Assembly: GCF_001440415.1 (NCBI RefSeq)
Contig: NZ_LLYA01000214.1
Coordinates: forward strand, 62,001 to 126,000
Reading direction: 5' to 3'
Origin: Bradyrhizobium retamae
Lineage (GTDB): Bacteria > Pseudomonadota > Alphaproteobacteria > Rhizobiales > Xanthobacteraceae
Length of the DNA stretch: 64,000 bases
The position numbers and the translations under genes are program-made. The notes below the pieces were generated by a model, which was given only the letters and a program-made list of their open reading frames with translations, was not told where the DNA came from and did not search any database. Below are positions 41,775 through 48,600 of the stretch, piece after piece. Every line of letters starts with the position of its first letter. Position 1 is the first letter of the stretch.

Positions 41775-42497
41775 TCACATTAGCTCAATCAGGCGTCGAG
41801 CATCGGCCGGCGCGGCGCTCTTCTGGTCGTTGTCGAAATAAACAAAGACGTCGCAGCCCTGCCTTTTCCAGGACCTGATGCGACGGGCCCAATCGGCAAG
41901 GGCGGCCTCGCCATAGTGGTCCTTGTAGCGGCCTCCGGGCCCATGCCCGCGCACGTAGACGAAATCGGCCGTGCGCTTCCATGGCGCCGGTGCGTCATGA
42001 TGATCGGAAATGCACAGCGAGATGTTTTGCTCCCGCAGCAGCCGGATGATCCTGGGCTCGTACCAGCTCGGATGCCTGAATTCGAAGCTGTACCGGCGCT
42101 TCTTCGAGAGCAGCTTGAAGAACGAGGCAAGCCGATCGGCGTTGGCCTGGAAATTCGGTGGTAACTGAAACAGCACCGGTCCCGCCTTCCTGCCGAGCAG
42201 GGAGAGGCGGCTTTCGAGCAGTTCGAGGCTGTTGACCGAATTCTCCGAGAGCCGCTTCCAATGCGTGATGAATTTGGATGCCTTCCAGGCGAATACGAAA
42301 TTGCTTCCCGTCTGCGCACGCCAGCCCTTTACCGCTTCCGGCGTCGGCGTCCGGTAAAACACGCCGTTCAGTTCGGTGGTCGGGAACTGACCGGCGTAAA
42401 ATTGCAATTGCTCCTTGAGTGGCAGTCCCTTGGGAAAGAATGGCCCGCGCCAGGAATCATAGTGCCAACCCGACGTGCCGATCAGGACCCGCGGCAT
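41775..42497 (-). CDS. DUF72-family protein (YecE-like)
   Basis: 240 residues; a TIM-barrel of unknown function. The family head RVLIGTSGWHYDSWRGPFFPKGL and the stretches FYAGQFPTTELNGVFYRTPTPEAVKGW, FEFRHPSWYEP and VFVYFDNDQKSAAPADARRL are all typical. It starts 4 bases after the stop of the tiny alcohol dehydrogenase relic and so probably uses that relic's promoter and ribosome site for coupling. Confidence 0.93.
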   Translation of the reverse strand: MPRVLIGTSGWHYDSWRGPFFPKGLPLKEQLQFYAGQFPTTELNGVFYRTPTPEAVKGWRAQTGSNFVFAWKASKFITHWKRLSENSVNSLELLESRLSLLGRKAGPVLFQLPPNFQANADRLASFFKLLSKKRRYSFEFRHPSWYEPRIIRLLREQNISLCISDHHDAPAPWKRTADFVYVRGHGPGGRYKDHYGEAALADWARRIRSWKRQGCDVFVYFDNDQKSAAPADARRLIELM

Positions 42498-42501
42498 GGC
42501 A

Positions 42502-42588
42502 TCACGGCTTCACGACGACCTTGATGAAGCCGTCCTTCTCGTGCCCGCAGCAAGCAACGCCGTTGCCATGCCACGCCAGCGCTTTCAT
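42502..42588 (-). pseudogene. Internally deleted zinc alcohol dehydrogenase relic (28 codons)
   Basis: An intact ribosome site (GGAGGG, 7 bases before the ATG at 42588) opens MKALAWHGNG, the exact type of N-terminus seen in zinc-dependent alcohol/formaldehyde dehydrogenases. Only seven codons later the chain reads EKDGFIKVVVKP and stops, the typical C-terminus of the same family. About 350 codons between the two ends are gone, in frame. The DUF72 gene begins 4 bases after its stop, so the relic may now act as a leader ORF. Confidence 0.75.
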
Positions 42589-42618
42589 TCCAAAGCCCTC
42601 CGTATCAGTGATCATGAG

Positions 42619-42644
42619 AATGATCGGCGATGCCGGGTTGTTCC
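42619..42644 (-). promoter_or_regulatory. Possible sigma-EcfG promoter of the relic/DUF72 unit (relaxed match)
   Basis: Minus strand: GGAAC (42644-42640), 17 bases, CATT (42622-42619); fits GGAAC-N19-TT. It lies 30 bases before the relic's ATG. Confidence 0.45.
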
Positions 42645-42699
42645 GGTATCGGCTCAGCGTGAGGAATGGGACGTGCGACAACGAGACCTGAGTTGAGCG

Positions 42700-43011
42700 T
42701 CAGGCGGGGTCCGGGGCCTCCTCGAGGTCGTCCAGCTCCACGAGGAAGGCCAGCAGCAAGTCTTCCTGCGGCTGCGCGGCATCCCGTGCGGCTTCCCGGT
42801 ACAGCGCAATTTCGTTCTCGGTCGAGCGTCGGGCCCGGAGCCGCGCCTTGCCATCCCAGAGAGGTGCGCCGTTCGAGGTCAAGCCGGCAATATCCTGACG
42901 CAGCCAACGCTCGTGACAAAGCTGCTGAGATTCCCGCAAGTTCTTGGCTTCGAAAGCGAGGGTGGGTCTTCCGCCAATGTCCAGGGTAAAAATCGCGGGC
43001 AGCAACGTCAT
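42700..43011 (-). CDS. Conserved hypothetical protein, third gene of a coupled operon
   Basis: 103 residues from the ATG at 43011, which overlaps the preceding stop (ATGA), so this start beats the one at 43020. MTLLPAIFTLDIGGRPTLAFEAKNLREA-like content continues with QQLCHERWLRQDIAGLTSNGAPLWDGKARLRAR, then an acidic helix at the end. A 'name-recognition' family is not known to me; similar proteins occur widely in Bradyrhizobium. Probably soluble. Confidence 0.78.
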   Translation of the reverse strand: MTLLPAIFTLDIGGRPTLAFEAKNLRESQQLCHERWLRQDIAGLTSNGAPLWDGKARLRARRSTENEIALYREAARDAAQPQEDLLLAFLVELDDLEEAPDPA

Positions 43012-43109
43012 GCAAGCCAAGCCATATGTCTGATGAAGGGGCCGACGGCGCCGAGGGCCACAAGTGCGCAGGACATTCCGATCCGCATCGCAATTCGCGT
43101 CAGGTTCAT
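43008..43109 (-). CDS. 33-aa membrane peptide between two coupled genes
   Basis: ATG at 43109 overlaps the stop of the zinc-ribbon gene (ATGA, 43106-43109) and its own TGA (43008-43010) overlaps the ATG of the 103-aa gene (ATGA, 43008-43011). The peptide starts MNLTRIAMRIGMSCALVALG and is a single basic-then-hydrophobic segment. The double overlap is strong evidence of translation. No function known. Confidence 0.65.
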   Translation of the reverse strand: MNLTRIAMRIGMSCALVALGAVGPFIRHMAWLA

Positions 43110-43318
43110 GCTGGCGGCCTGATGTTGTCTGTCAGGCGGTTCAATTCTTCTGAATCGAGCGGATCTGCAACGAACCTGATTTCGGTAGCGTTACATTTTG
43201 CGCATTCGAAGGTCCGCTTTTCGGAACGGTCGGCACCCATGACAACGTTGGCCAGTTGCATTCGAGTCAGGCACCTGACGCAACGCGGACATTCGATGGG
43301 CAAGAGGGCGGCGAACAT
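43106..43318 (-). CDS. Small zinc-ribbon-like protein
   Basis: 70 residues with two Cys pairs, CPRCVRC near residue 10-16 and CAKC at about 39-42, spaced as in a zinc ribbon. The tail (VADPLDSEELNRLTDNIRPPA) is acidic. First gene of a three-gene operon joined by ATGA overlaps. A DNA/RNA- or protein-binding role is possible. No promoter match to the stress consensus was found upstream. Confidence 0.75.
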   Translation of the reverse strand: MFAALLPIECPRCVRCLTRMQLANVVMGADRSEKRTFECAKCNATEIRFVADPLDSEELNRLTDNIRPPA

Positions 43319-43544
43319 CTGGCTAACCTCATGACAAGACTAACCCACCGACGAATTGTCGTCTGTCTGATCCCTAACATATGCCCTTGCCGCAACGCCG
43401 AGCAAGATGCAGGAGAATTTCCTGCAGTGCGAAAGGCGGCCGAACCCGCCGGGATCGAAGCGAGGTGCTGGGAACTATAGGGAGTATCGCTGATTGACCG
43501 TCGGGAAGCATTAGTAAGGGCCGATTGGCTGACACAAGTCGCAC

Positions 43545-43570
43545 GGAACGCCCGCAGCGCGGCGTCCGTG
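43545..43570 (+). promoter_or_regulatory. Near match to a sigma-EcfG promoter before the DUF6496 gene
   Basis: GGAAC (43545-43549), 17 bases, CGTG (43567-43570). One base differs from CGTT. It lies 29 bases before the ATG at 43600. Confidence 0.45.
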
Positions 43571-43599
43571 CGTACTGTTGAATAGCGAGGACTAGCGAG

Positions 43600-43809
43600 A
43601 TGGCGAAGAAAGCGAAGAAGCGCAAATATTCAAAGGGCGCGGCAAAGAAGGTAGGCCGCGCCATGAAGAAGCGCAAAGCCGGCACGCTGAAGAGCGGTCG
43701 CTCCGGCAAGAAGGTAAAGAGCAGGAAACAGGCGATCGCAATTGGCCTGTCCGAAGCCCGAAAAAGGGGCGCCAAGGTGCCCAAGAAGCGTTCGAAGAAG
43801 AAGTCCTAG
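43600..43809 (+). CDS. DUF6496-type small basic protein
   Basis: 69 residues, about 40 percent Lys/Arg, in a histone-tail-like pattern (KKAKKRKYSKGAAKKVGRAMKKRK). The conserved module SRKQAIAIGLSEARKRGAKVP marks the DUF6496 family. Likely binds DNA or RNA non-specifically, an inference from charge. Its stop overlaps the stop of the convergent 52-aa gene at the palindrome CTAG (43806-43809). Confidence 0.85.
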   Translation: MAKKAKKRKYSKGAAKKVGRAMKKRKAGTLKSGRSGKKVKSRKQAIAIGLSEARKRGAKVPKKRSKKKS

Positions 43810-43964
43810 TCCGATCGGGCCAGATCGGCGGCGGGATACGCTACCATCCAATCGTCAAGCAGCAGTTCATCGCCGGAATCGTCGAGCGCACGAGGCCGAT
43901 AGCGCTCGGGATTTCGGGACGGCGAGATTTTTCGGCTTCGCGGGAACGTTGGCTTTCGTGTCAT
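43806..43964 (-). CDS. 52-aa hypothetical protein
   Basis: From the ATG at 43964: a basic N-terminal half (TRKPTFPRSRKISPSRNPERYRPRAL) and an acidic C-terminal half (DDSGDELLLDDWMVAYPAADLARSD). No clear ribosome site; support comes from the exact stress promoter 49 bases upstream and the tidy convergent stop. No family recognised. Confidence 0.6.
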   Translation of the reverse strand: MTRKPTFPRSRKISPSRNPERYRPRALDDSGDELLLDDWMVAYPAADLARSD

Positions 43965-44012
43965 CGGTCTGCGCCGCTCCGTCGTCGTCCCCGACCGCGG
44001 GACGACCATTAG

Positions 44013-44038
44013 AACGGCGAGCGGTTGACCGGGGTTCC
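44013..44038 (-). promoter_or_regulatory. Sigma-EcfG-type promoter (exact match, 17-base spacer)
   Basis: Minus strand: GGAAC (44038-44034), 17 bases, CGTT (44016-44013), 49 bases before the 52-aa gene's ATG. Confidence 0.78.
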
Positions 44039-44104
44039 TGTCACTTCGCGCAAAATCAACGGGCGCAAATGAACGGGGACGTCTCTGCCGGCTTTTCCCG
44101 CAGA

Positions 44105-44536
44105 TCAAACCTGCGCGTGCTGCCCGCCGGGACGTGAAATTCGGCTCAACGCCGCACCCGTCCCGTTGCCGCTTTGCACCAGCGCGATGTCGCCCAGCGC
44201 AATGATGCCGACGAGCCGCTTGTCGCGATTGAGCACGGGCAGGCGGCGGACCTGGATGTCACCCATGTTGGCGCACACCTCGTCGAGATCCTGATCTTCG
44301 TAGCAGTACTTGACGTCGGCCGTCATCACGTCGCCGACCCGCGCCTCGGGGCCTCGGCCCATGCCGATCCCGCGGATCGCGATATCGCGGTCGGAGATCA
44401 TGCCGACCAGGCGTTCATTGTCCGTTACCGGGAGCAACCCGACCCCGAGCGCCGCCATGGCCTGCGCGGCGTCCTTTAACGTATCATCGGGAGTGCAGAG
44501 TTGAACCTCGGGTGTCATCACATCGGAAACTTTCAT
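44105..44536 (-). CDS. CBS-domain pair protein
   Basis: 143 residues from the ATG at 44536 (GGAGAGG upstream). Two CBS motifs form one Bateman module: MKVSDVMTPEVQLCTPDDTLKDAAQAMAALGVGLLPVTDNERLVGMISDRDIAIRG-type first half and VGDVMTADVKYCYEDQDLDEVCANMGDIQVRRLPVLNRDKRLVGIIALGDIA-type second half. Such proteins sense adenine nucleotides or similar ligands; no effector domain is attached. A relaxed stress promoter lies upstream. Confidence 0.93.
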   Translation of the reverse strand: MKVSDVMTPEVQLCTPDDTLKDAAQAMAALGVGLLPVTDNERLVGMISDRDIAIRGIGMGRGPEARVGDVMTADVKYCYEDQDLDEVCANMGDIQVRRLPVLNRDKRLVGIIALGDIALVQSGNGTGAALSRISRPGGQHAQV

Positions 44537-44570
44537 GTGAGCCTCTCCGCTTGCCGGTTCTTCACCCGCT

Positions 44571-44595
44571 AACAGGCGCGTCGGATCGCTGTTCC
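44571..44595 (-). promoter_or_regulatory. Probable sigma-EcfG promoter of the CBS gene (one mismatch)
   Basis: Minus strand: GGAAC (44595-44591), 16 bases, TGTT (44574-44571), 35 bases before the ATG. The core TT and spacing are kept. Confidence 0.6.
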
Positions 44596-44667
44596 AGTGG
44601 GGCAAATGAAATATCCCGACGCTGGTGGAGAGACCTCAGACGAGCCCGAAGTCTCTCCTCGATTGTC

Positions 44668-45000
44668 CTACCAGCGGTTGCTGTCCACGCCGACGCCCAC
44701 GCTTACGCCAGGTGCCCGGAAACCAACGCCGGCTCGCGGCCCGTGGTCCCAATCGCGATCGCGATAGTATCGACGCTCGATATATCGCTCGCGTGGTGCA
44801 TAGGCGTATGAATCGCGAACGATGACGCGGCTGCTGCCGCGGGTGCGATAACAGCGTCCGTCATCGTCACAGACCATGCGGACCTGCTGTATCAGGTCGG
44901 AGTTTGTGTATTCGCTGTCGGTGTAGATATCAGACGCATTTGCACTGCCTGTCAGGAGCAGGCCCGTGCCGGCCAGCAGGCCGATTGCGAGCTTCCTCAT
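44668..45000 (-). CDS. Secreted hypothetical protein
   Basis: 110 residues with a signal peptide (MRKLAIGLLAGTGLLLTGSANA, cleavage near 22). The mature part holds two cysteines in MVCDDDGRCYRTRG, then a Tyr/Arg-rich stretch (APRERYIERRYYRDRDWDHG) and a Gly/Val end. GGAAGGA precedes the ATG. Similar short periplasmic proteins are frequent in Bradyrhizobium; no function known. Confidence 0.8.
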   Translation of the reverse strand: MRKLAIGLLAGTGLLLTGSANASDIYTDSEYTNSDLIQQVRMVCDDDGRCYRTRGSSRVIVRDSYAYAPRERYIERRYYRDRDWDHGPRAGVGFRAPGVSVGVGVDSNRW

Positions 45001-45038
45001 TGAAGTTCCTTCCTCGTTCGAATGCTGCCCGCGGGCTC

Positions 45039-45063
45039 AAAGCGTCGCATCCACTTTGGTTCC
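45039..45063 (-). promoter_or_regulatory. Possible sigma-EcfG promoter (relaxed match)
   Basis: Minus strand: GGAAC (45063-45059), 16 bases, CTTT (45042-45039); only the TT core is kept. It lies 39 bases before the ATG at 45000. Confidence 0.35.
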
Positions 45064-45146
45064 GGAAGCTAAGCTAATGGAGGAGAACGTTCCGGTAGAG
45101 GCAACCAGCCGGAAATTTACGCGTTGGGCCACATGGAGCACCGAAT

Positions 45147-45602
45147 ATGACCTCTGAAGCGAAACCCCGCATCTCTCACAACGCGCTTGTTCTCATCGGC
45201 GACGGCAAAAAGGCCCTCTTCCTCCGTAACAAAGGCACCCCGCAACAGCTCAATTTGGAAGTCGAGCACGTGCTTGAGCAGGAAAATCCGGCGACGCGCG
45301 AACAGGGAACCGATCGTCCCGGGCGGTCCGTCCAGAGCGTCGGCGCGGCCCGAAGCGCAATGGAGCAAGCCGACTGGCATTATATCGCCGAAGAGCGGTT
45401 CGCTGGCACCATTGCCGACGCGCTCTATCGGCTTGCCCATGGCAATCATTTCGAAAAATTGGTTGTGGTCGCACCGGCGAAAGTTCTGGGCAACCTTCGA
45501 CAGGCCTTTCATGCCGAAGTGACAGAGCGGATCGTAGGCGAGATTCCGAAGCAGTTAACTTCCCATCCGATACCCGATATCGAAAGGCTGATGGCGGCTT
45601 AG
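45147..45602 (+). CDS. Host-attachment-family protein
   Basis: 151 residues, about the usual length for the family first linked to plant attachment in Agrobacterium. Landmarks are LVLIGDGKKALFLRN near the start, VEHVLEQENPATREQGTDRPGRSVQSVGAARSAMEQADWH in the middle and LVVVAPAKVLGNLRQAFH before the end. The fold is a relative of archaeal release-factor-like domains; the biochemical role is unknown. GGAG lies 8 bases before the ATG. It is convergent with garD. Confidence 0.9.
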   Translation: MTSEAKPRISHNALVLIGDGKKALFLRNKGTPQQLNLEVEHVLEQENPATREQGTDRPGRSVQSVGAARSAMEQADWHYIAEERFAGTIADALYRLAHGNHFEKLVVVAPAKVLGNLRQAFHAEVTERIVGEIPKQLTSHPIPDIERLMAA

Positions 45603-45642
45603 CCGCTTACGGCCACCGCATTTCGCGGCGGCTTGCTCCCGG

Positions 45643-47178
45643 TCAGGTCACCGGACCGGGATTGAACAGCGCGAGCGCGTTGGTCAGCTTCCAGTGCTCG
45701 GCCCAGGTCTCGCGGCCGCTCGCCACGTCGAGGATCAGGCGGAAGATCTCCCAGCCGACGTCCTCAATCGTCGCATCGCCGGTCGCAATGCTGCCGGCGT
45801 CGACGTCGATCAGGTCGTGCCAGCGTTGCTTCAGCTCGCTGCGGGTCGAGACCTTGATGACCGGCACGGCGGCAAGTCCATAGGGCGTGCCGCGGCCGGT
45901 GGTGAAGACATGCAGCGTCATGCCGGAGGCCAATTGCAACGTACCGCAGACAAAATCGCTTGCCGGAGTCGCAGCAAAAATCAGCCCTTTTTGGCTGACA
46001 CGTTCGCCCGGCGCAAGCACGCCCGCGATCGGGCTGGTGCCGGACTTGATCACCGAGCCCATCGCCTTCTCGACGATGTTGGAGAGGCCTCCCTTCTTGT
46101 TGCCCGGCGTGGTGTTGGCGCTGCGGTCGGCTTCGCCGCCGGCGAGATAGCGGTCATACCAGGCCATCTCGCGCACCAGCGCGTCGGCAACGTCCTGGGT
46201 CGCCGCGCGCGGCGTCAAGAGATGGATCGCGTCGCGCACCTCCGTCACTTCAGAGAACATCACGGTAGCGCCGGCGCGCACCAGCAGATCCGCAGCAAAA
46301 CCCAGCGCAGGATTGGCAGTGACACCCGAGAACGCATCGCTGCCGCCGCATTGCATGCCGACAACCAGCGCCGAGGCCGGGCAGGTTTCACGGCGGCGCC
46401 GGTTCAAAATTTTGAGGCGCGCATCGGCCATCTGCACGATGTCCTCGACGATCTCGCCAAAGCCGGTGAGGCCTTCGTCCTGCATGCGCATGATTTCGTC
46501 ATCGGCGCTCATGCCCTCGGGCAGCAGCAGTTCGGGCTGCAGCTTCTCGCAGCCTAGGCCAACGATCATCACCTCACCGCCGAAATTGGGATTGCGCGCC
46601 AGGTTCTGCAGCGTGCGGATCGGTACGGCTGCGCCCGGCGCGTTGATCGCGACGCCGCAGCCATAGGCATGCGTGACCGCAACGACGTCGTCGACGTTGG
46701 GATATTTCGGCAATAGCTCCTTGCGAATCCGCTCCAGTGCGAACTCGACCGTGCCGGCGACGCATTGCACGCTGGTCGAGATCGCGAGGATGTTGCGGGT
46801 GCCGACCGAACCGTCGGCATTGCGATAGCCTTCGAACGTGTAGCCTTCCAGCGGCGACAGCCGGATCGCGCCGCCGTTCGGCCTTGGCAGATTATCGAAT
46901 AAGGGTGCGTCGGGCATTTGCACCAGCGATTCCTTGACCCAGCTCCCCTTAGTGATCGGCGCTGCGGCATGGCCGATGACCTCGCCGTAGCGGCGAATGG
47001 CTTCGCCTTCTCTGATATCGCCGAGGGCAACCTTGTGGCCTTGCGGGATCTGTTCGATCAGCCGCAGACCGCACGAGAATTCAGCGCCCGGATGCAGACC
47101 TCCGCGGTTCGCGACGATCGCGACGTTATCGTCCGCGTGCATGCGGATGTAGAGCGGTTTCGCGGTGACGGGCTGCAT
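45643..47178 (-). CDS. garD: Galactarate dehydratase-like UxaA-family hydrolase
   Basis: 511 residues; both parts of the UxaA family are present, an N-terminal SAF domain (residues ~5-85, MHADDNVAIVANRGGLHPG) and the large dehydratase domain with THAYGCGVAINAPGAAVPIRTLQNLARNPNFGGEV and GMQCGGSDAFSGVTANPALG. GarD removes water from galactarate to give 5-keto-4-deoxyglucarate; relatives act on altronate. Given galactose-type sugar genes next door, an aldonate substrate is also possible. KdgD, which uses the GarD product, is encoded 13 kb away. It is divergent from the ytfQ importer. Confidence 0.88.
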   Translation of the reverse strand: MQPVTAKPLYIRMHADDNVAIVANRGGLHPGAEFSCGLRLIEQIPQGHKVALGDIREGEAIRRYGEVIGHAAAPITKGSWVKESLVQMPDAPLFDNLPRPNGGAIRLSPLEGYTFEGYRNADGSVGTRNILAISTSVQCVAGTVEFALERIRKELLPKYPNVDDVVAVTHAYGCGVAINAPGAAVPIRTLQNLARNPNFGGEVMIVGLGCEKLQPELLLPEGMSADDEIMRMQDEGLTGFGEIVEDIVQMADARLKILNRRRRETCPASALVVGMQCGGSDAFSGVTANPALGFAADLLVRAGATVMFSEVTEVRDAIHLLTPRAATQDVADALVREMAWYDRYLAGGEADRSANTTPGNKKGGLSNIVEKAMGSVIKSGTSPIAGVLAPGERVSQKGLIFAATPASDFVCGTLQLASGMTLHVFTTGRGTPYGLAAVPVIKVSTRSELKQRWHDLIDVDAGSIATGDATIEDVGWEIFRLILDVASGRETWAEHWKLTNALALFNPGPVT

Positions 47179-47499
47179 ATCGAATCCTTGTTCGCGGGGG
47201 TATCAGGCAACGCGTAGCTGCGCTGTGTGAGTGAGGCAATCAAGGTCAAACCGCGCGCGCGATCAAGCAGCCCACGGGCAAGACGTCGGCCAGCTGAGGG
47301 CGCGGCCTCCTGGGGGGAGCAAATGATCGGCTGACATGGGCGCGGGCTTGGAACCAAATAGTCAAATAATATTACTAGTAAGGGCTAACCTTCCGTGAAA
47401 TATTCCCAGCGCTGCCGCCAATGGACAGCGTAGAGGTGCTTTGATACCGATTTCGGTGATGCGAGGCACCCTGACAACATTTTTGGGAGAATGCGCCTC
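47179..47499. other. Divergent regulatory region between garD and ytfQ
   Basis: 321 bases without a gene. It contains an AT-rich island around 47360-47385 with the perfect 10-base palindrome TTACTAGTAA (47372-47381), and ACCGA-TT-TCGGT (47446-47457) 42 bases before the ytfQ ATG. Both are candidate operators for the GntR regulator encoded at the end of the ytf operon. A GGGAGA ribosome site stands at 47485-47490. Confidence 0.5.
47372..47381. promoter_or_regulatory. Palindrome TTACTAGTAA, candidate GntR operator
   Basis: A perfect 10-base palindrome in the AT-rich part of the garD/ytfQ divergent region. Placement between two sugar-acid units fits joint control. The binding protein is inferred, not shown. 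Confidence 0.35.
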
Positions 47500-48465
47500 A
47501 TGAACTCCAAAGCCCTCCTTGCGGCCACCGCCCTAGTCGCCATTACCCTCTCGCTGCCGGCAACCGCCGCCGAATTGACCGTCGGCTTCTCCCAGATCGG
47601 ATCCGAATCCGGCTGGCGGGCGGCGGAGACTTCGGTCTCCAAATCGGAGGCAGCCAAGCGCAAGGTCACGCTCAAGATCGCCGACGCCCAGCAAAAGCAG
47701 GAGAACCAGATCAAGGCGATCCGTTCCTTCATCGCCCAGGGCGTCGACGCGATCTTCCTCGCGCCGGTCGTGTCGAGCGGCTGGGATGCGGTGTTGAAGG
47801 GGGCCAAGGAAGCCAAGATTCCGGTCGTGCTGCTCGACCGTGATATCGATCCGTCGGGCAAGGAGCTGTATCTCACAGCCGTCACCTCTGACAGCGTGCA
47901 TGAAGGTGCGGTCGCCGGCGAATGGCTGGCGAAGACGGTAGCCGGGAAAGCATGCAGCGTCGTCGAGCTGCAGGGCACGGTCGGCGCGAGCGTCGCGACC
48001 AACCGCAAAAAGGGTTTTGACAGCGTCGTCGCCAAGAACGCCAACCTCAAGGTGGTGCGCAGCCAGACCGGTGACTTCACCCGCGCCAAGGGCAAGGAGG
48101 TGATGGAAAGCTTCATAAAGGCCGAAGGCGGCGGCAAGAATATCTGCGCGGTCTATGCCCACAACGACGACATGATGGTCGGCGCGATCCAGGCGATGAA
48201 GGAAGCCGGCCTCAAGCCGGGTAAGGACGTCCTGACGGTGTCGATCGATGCGGTGCCTGATATCTTCAAGGCCATCGCGGCCGGCGAGGCCAACGCCACA
48301 GTGGAACTGACGCCAAACATGGCGGGGCCGGCACTGGACGCCATCATGGCTTACAAGGCGAAGGGAACGGTGCCGCCGAAGTGGATCCAGACGGAATCGA
48401 AGCTGTACACGGCGGCCGACGATCCGCAGAAGATCTATGACAGCAAGAAGGGCCTCGGCTACTGA
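47500..48465 (+). CDS. ytfQ: Galactofuranose-type sugar ABC transporter substrate-binding protein
   Basis: 321 residues from the ATG at 47500 (GGGAGA nine bases upstream; an ATG at 47491 sits too close to it). Signal peptide MNSKALLAATALVAITLSLPATAAE. The mature protein is very close to YtfQ throughout: ELTVGFSQIGSESGWRAAETS, LKIADAQQKQENQIKAIRSFIAQGVDAIFLAPVV and VYAHNDDMMVGAIQAMKEAGLKPGKD. YtfQ binds galactofuranose and related sugars in the periplasm. It is first in the ytfQRT-yjfF operon. Confidence 0.93.
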   Translation: MNSKALLAATALVAITLSLPATAAELTVGFSQIGSESGWRAAETSVSKSEAAKRKVTLKIADAQQKQENQIKAIRSFIAQGVDAIFLAPVVSSGWDAVLKGAKEAKIPVVLLDRDIDPSGKELYLTAVTSDSVHEGAVAGEWLAKTVAGKACSVVELQGTVGASVATNRKKGFDSVVAKNANLKVVRSQTGDFTRAKGKEVMESFIKAEGGGKNICAVYAHNDDMMVGAIQAMKEAGLKPGKDVLTVSIDAVPDIFKAIAAGEANATVELTPNMAGPALDAIMAYKAKGTVPPKWIQTESKLYTAADDPQKIYDSKKGLGY

Positions 48466-48478
48466 CCGTCTGGCGTTG

Positions 48479-48582
48479 CGCCGCCGAGCCTCGCGTTAGC
48501 TCCGGCCCGGCGGCGAAAGCATTCTCGACGAATCCGCCTCATGAGGGGCACATGCCAGACGTTCGCGGTAGACGCGAACGTC
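48479..48582 (+). promoter_or_regulatory. Two intercistronic stem-loops between ytfQ and ytfR
   Basis: CGCCGCCG (48479-48486) pairs with CGGCGGCG (48508-48515) over a 21-base loop. GACGTTCGC (48558-48566) pairs with GCGAACGTC (48574-48582) over a 7-base loop. Neither has a T-run. As with the other binding-protein genes here, they probably stabilise the upstream message or partly stop transcription. Confidence 0.6.
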
Positions 48583-48600
48583 GGTGGGAGTAATGCCGGC

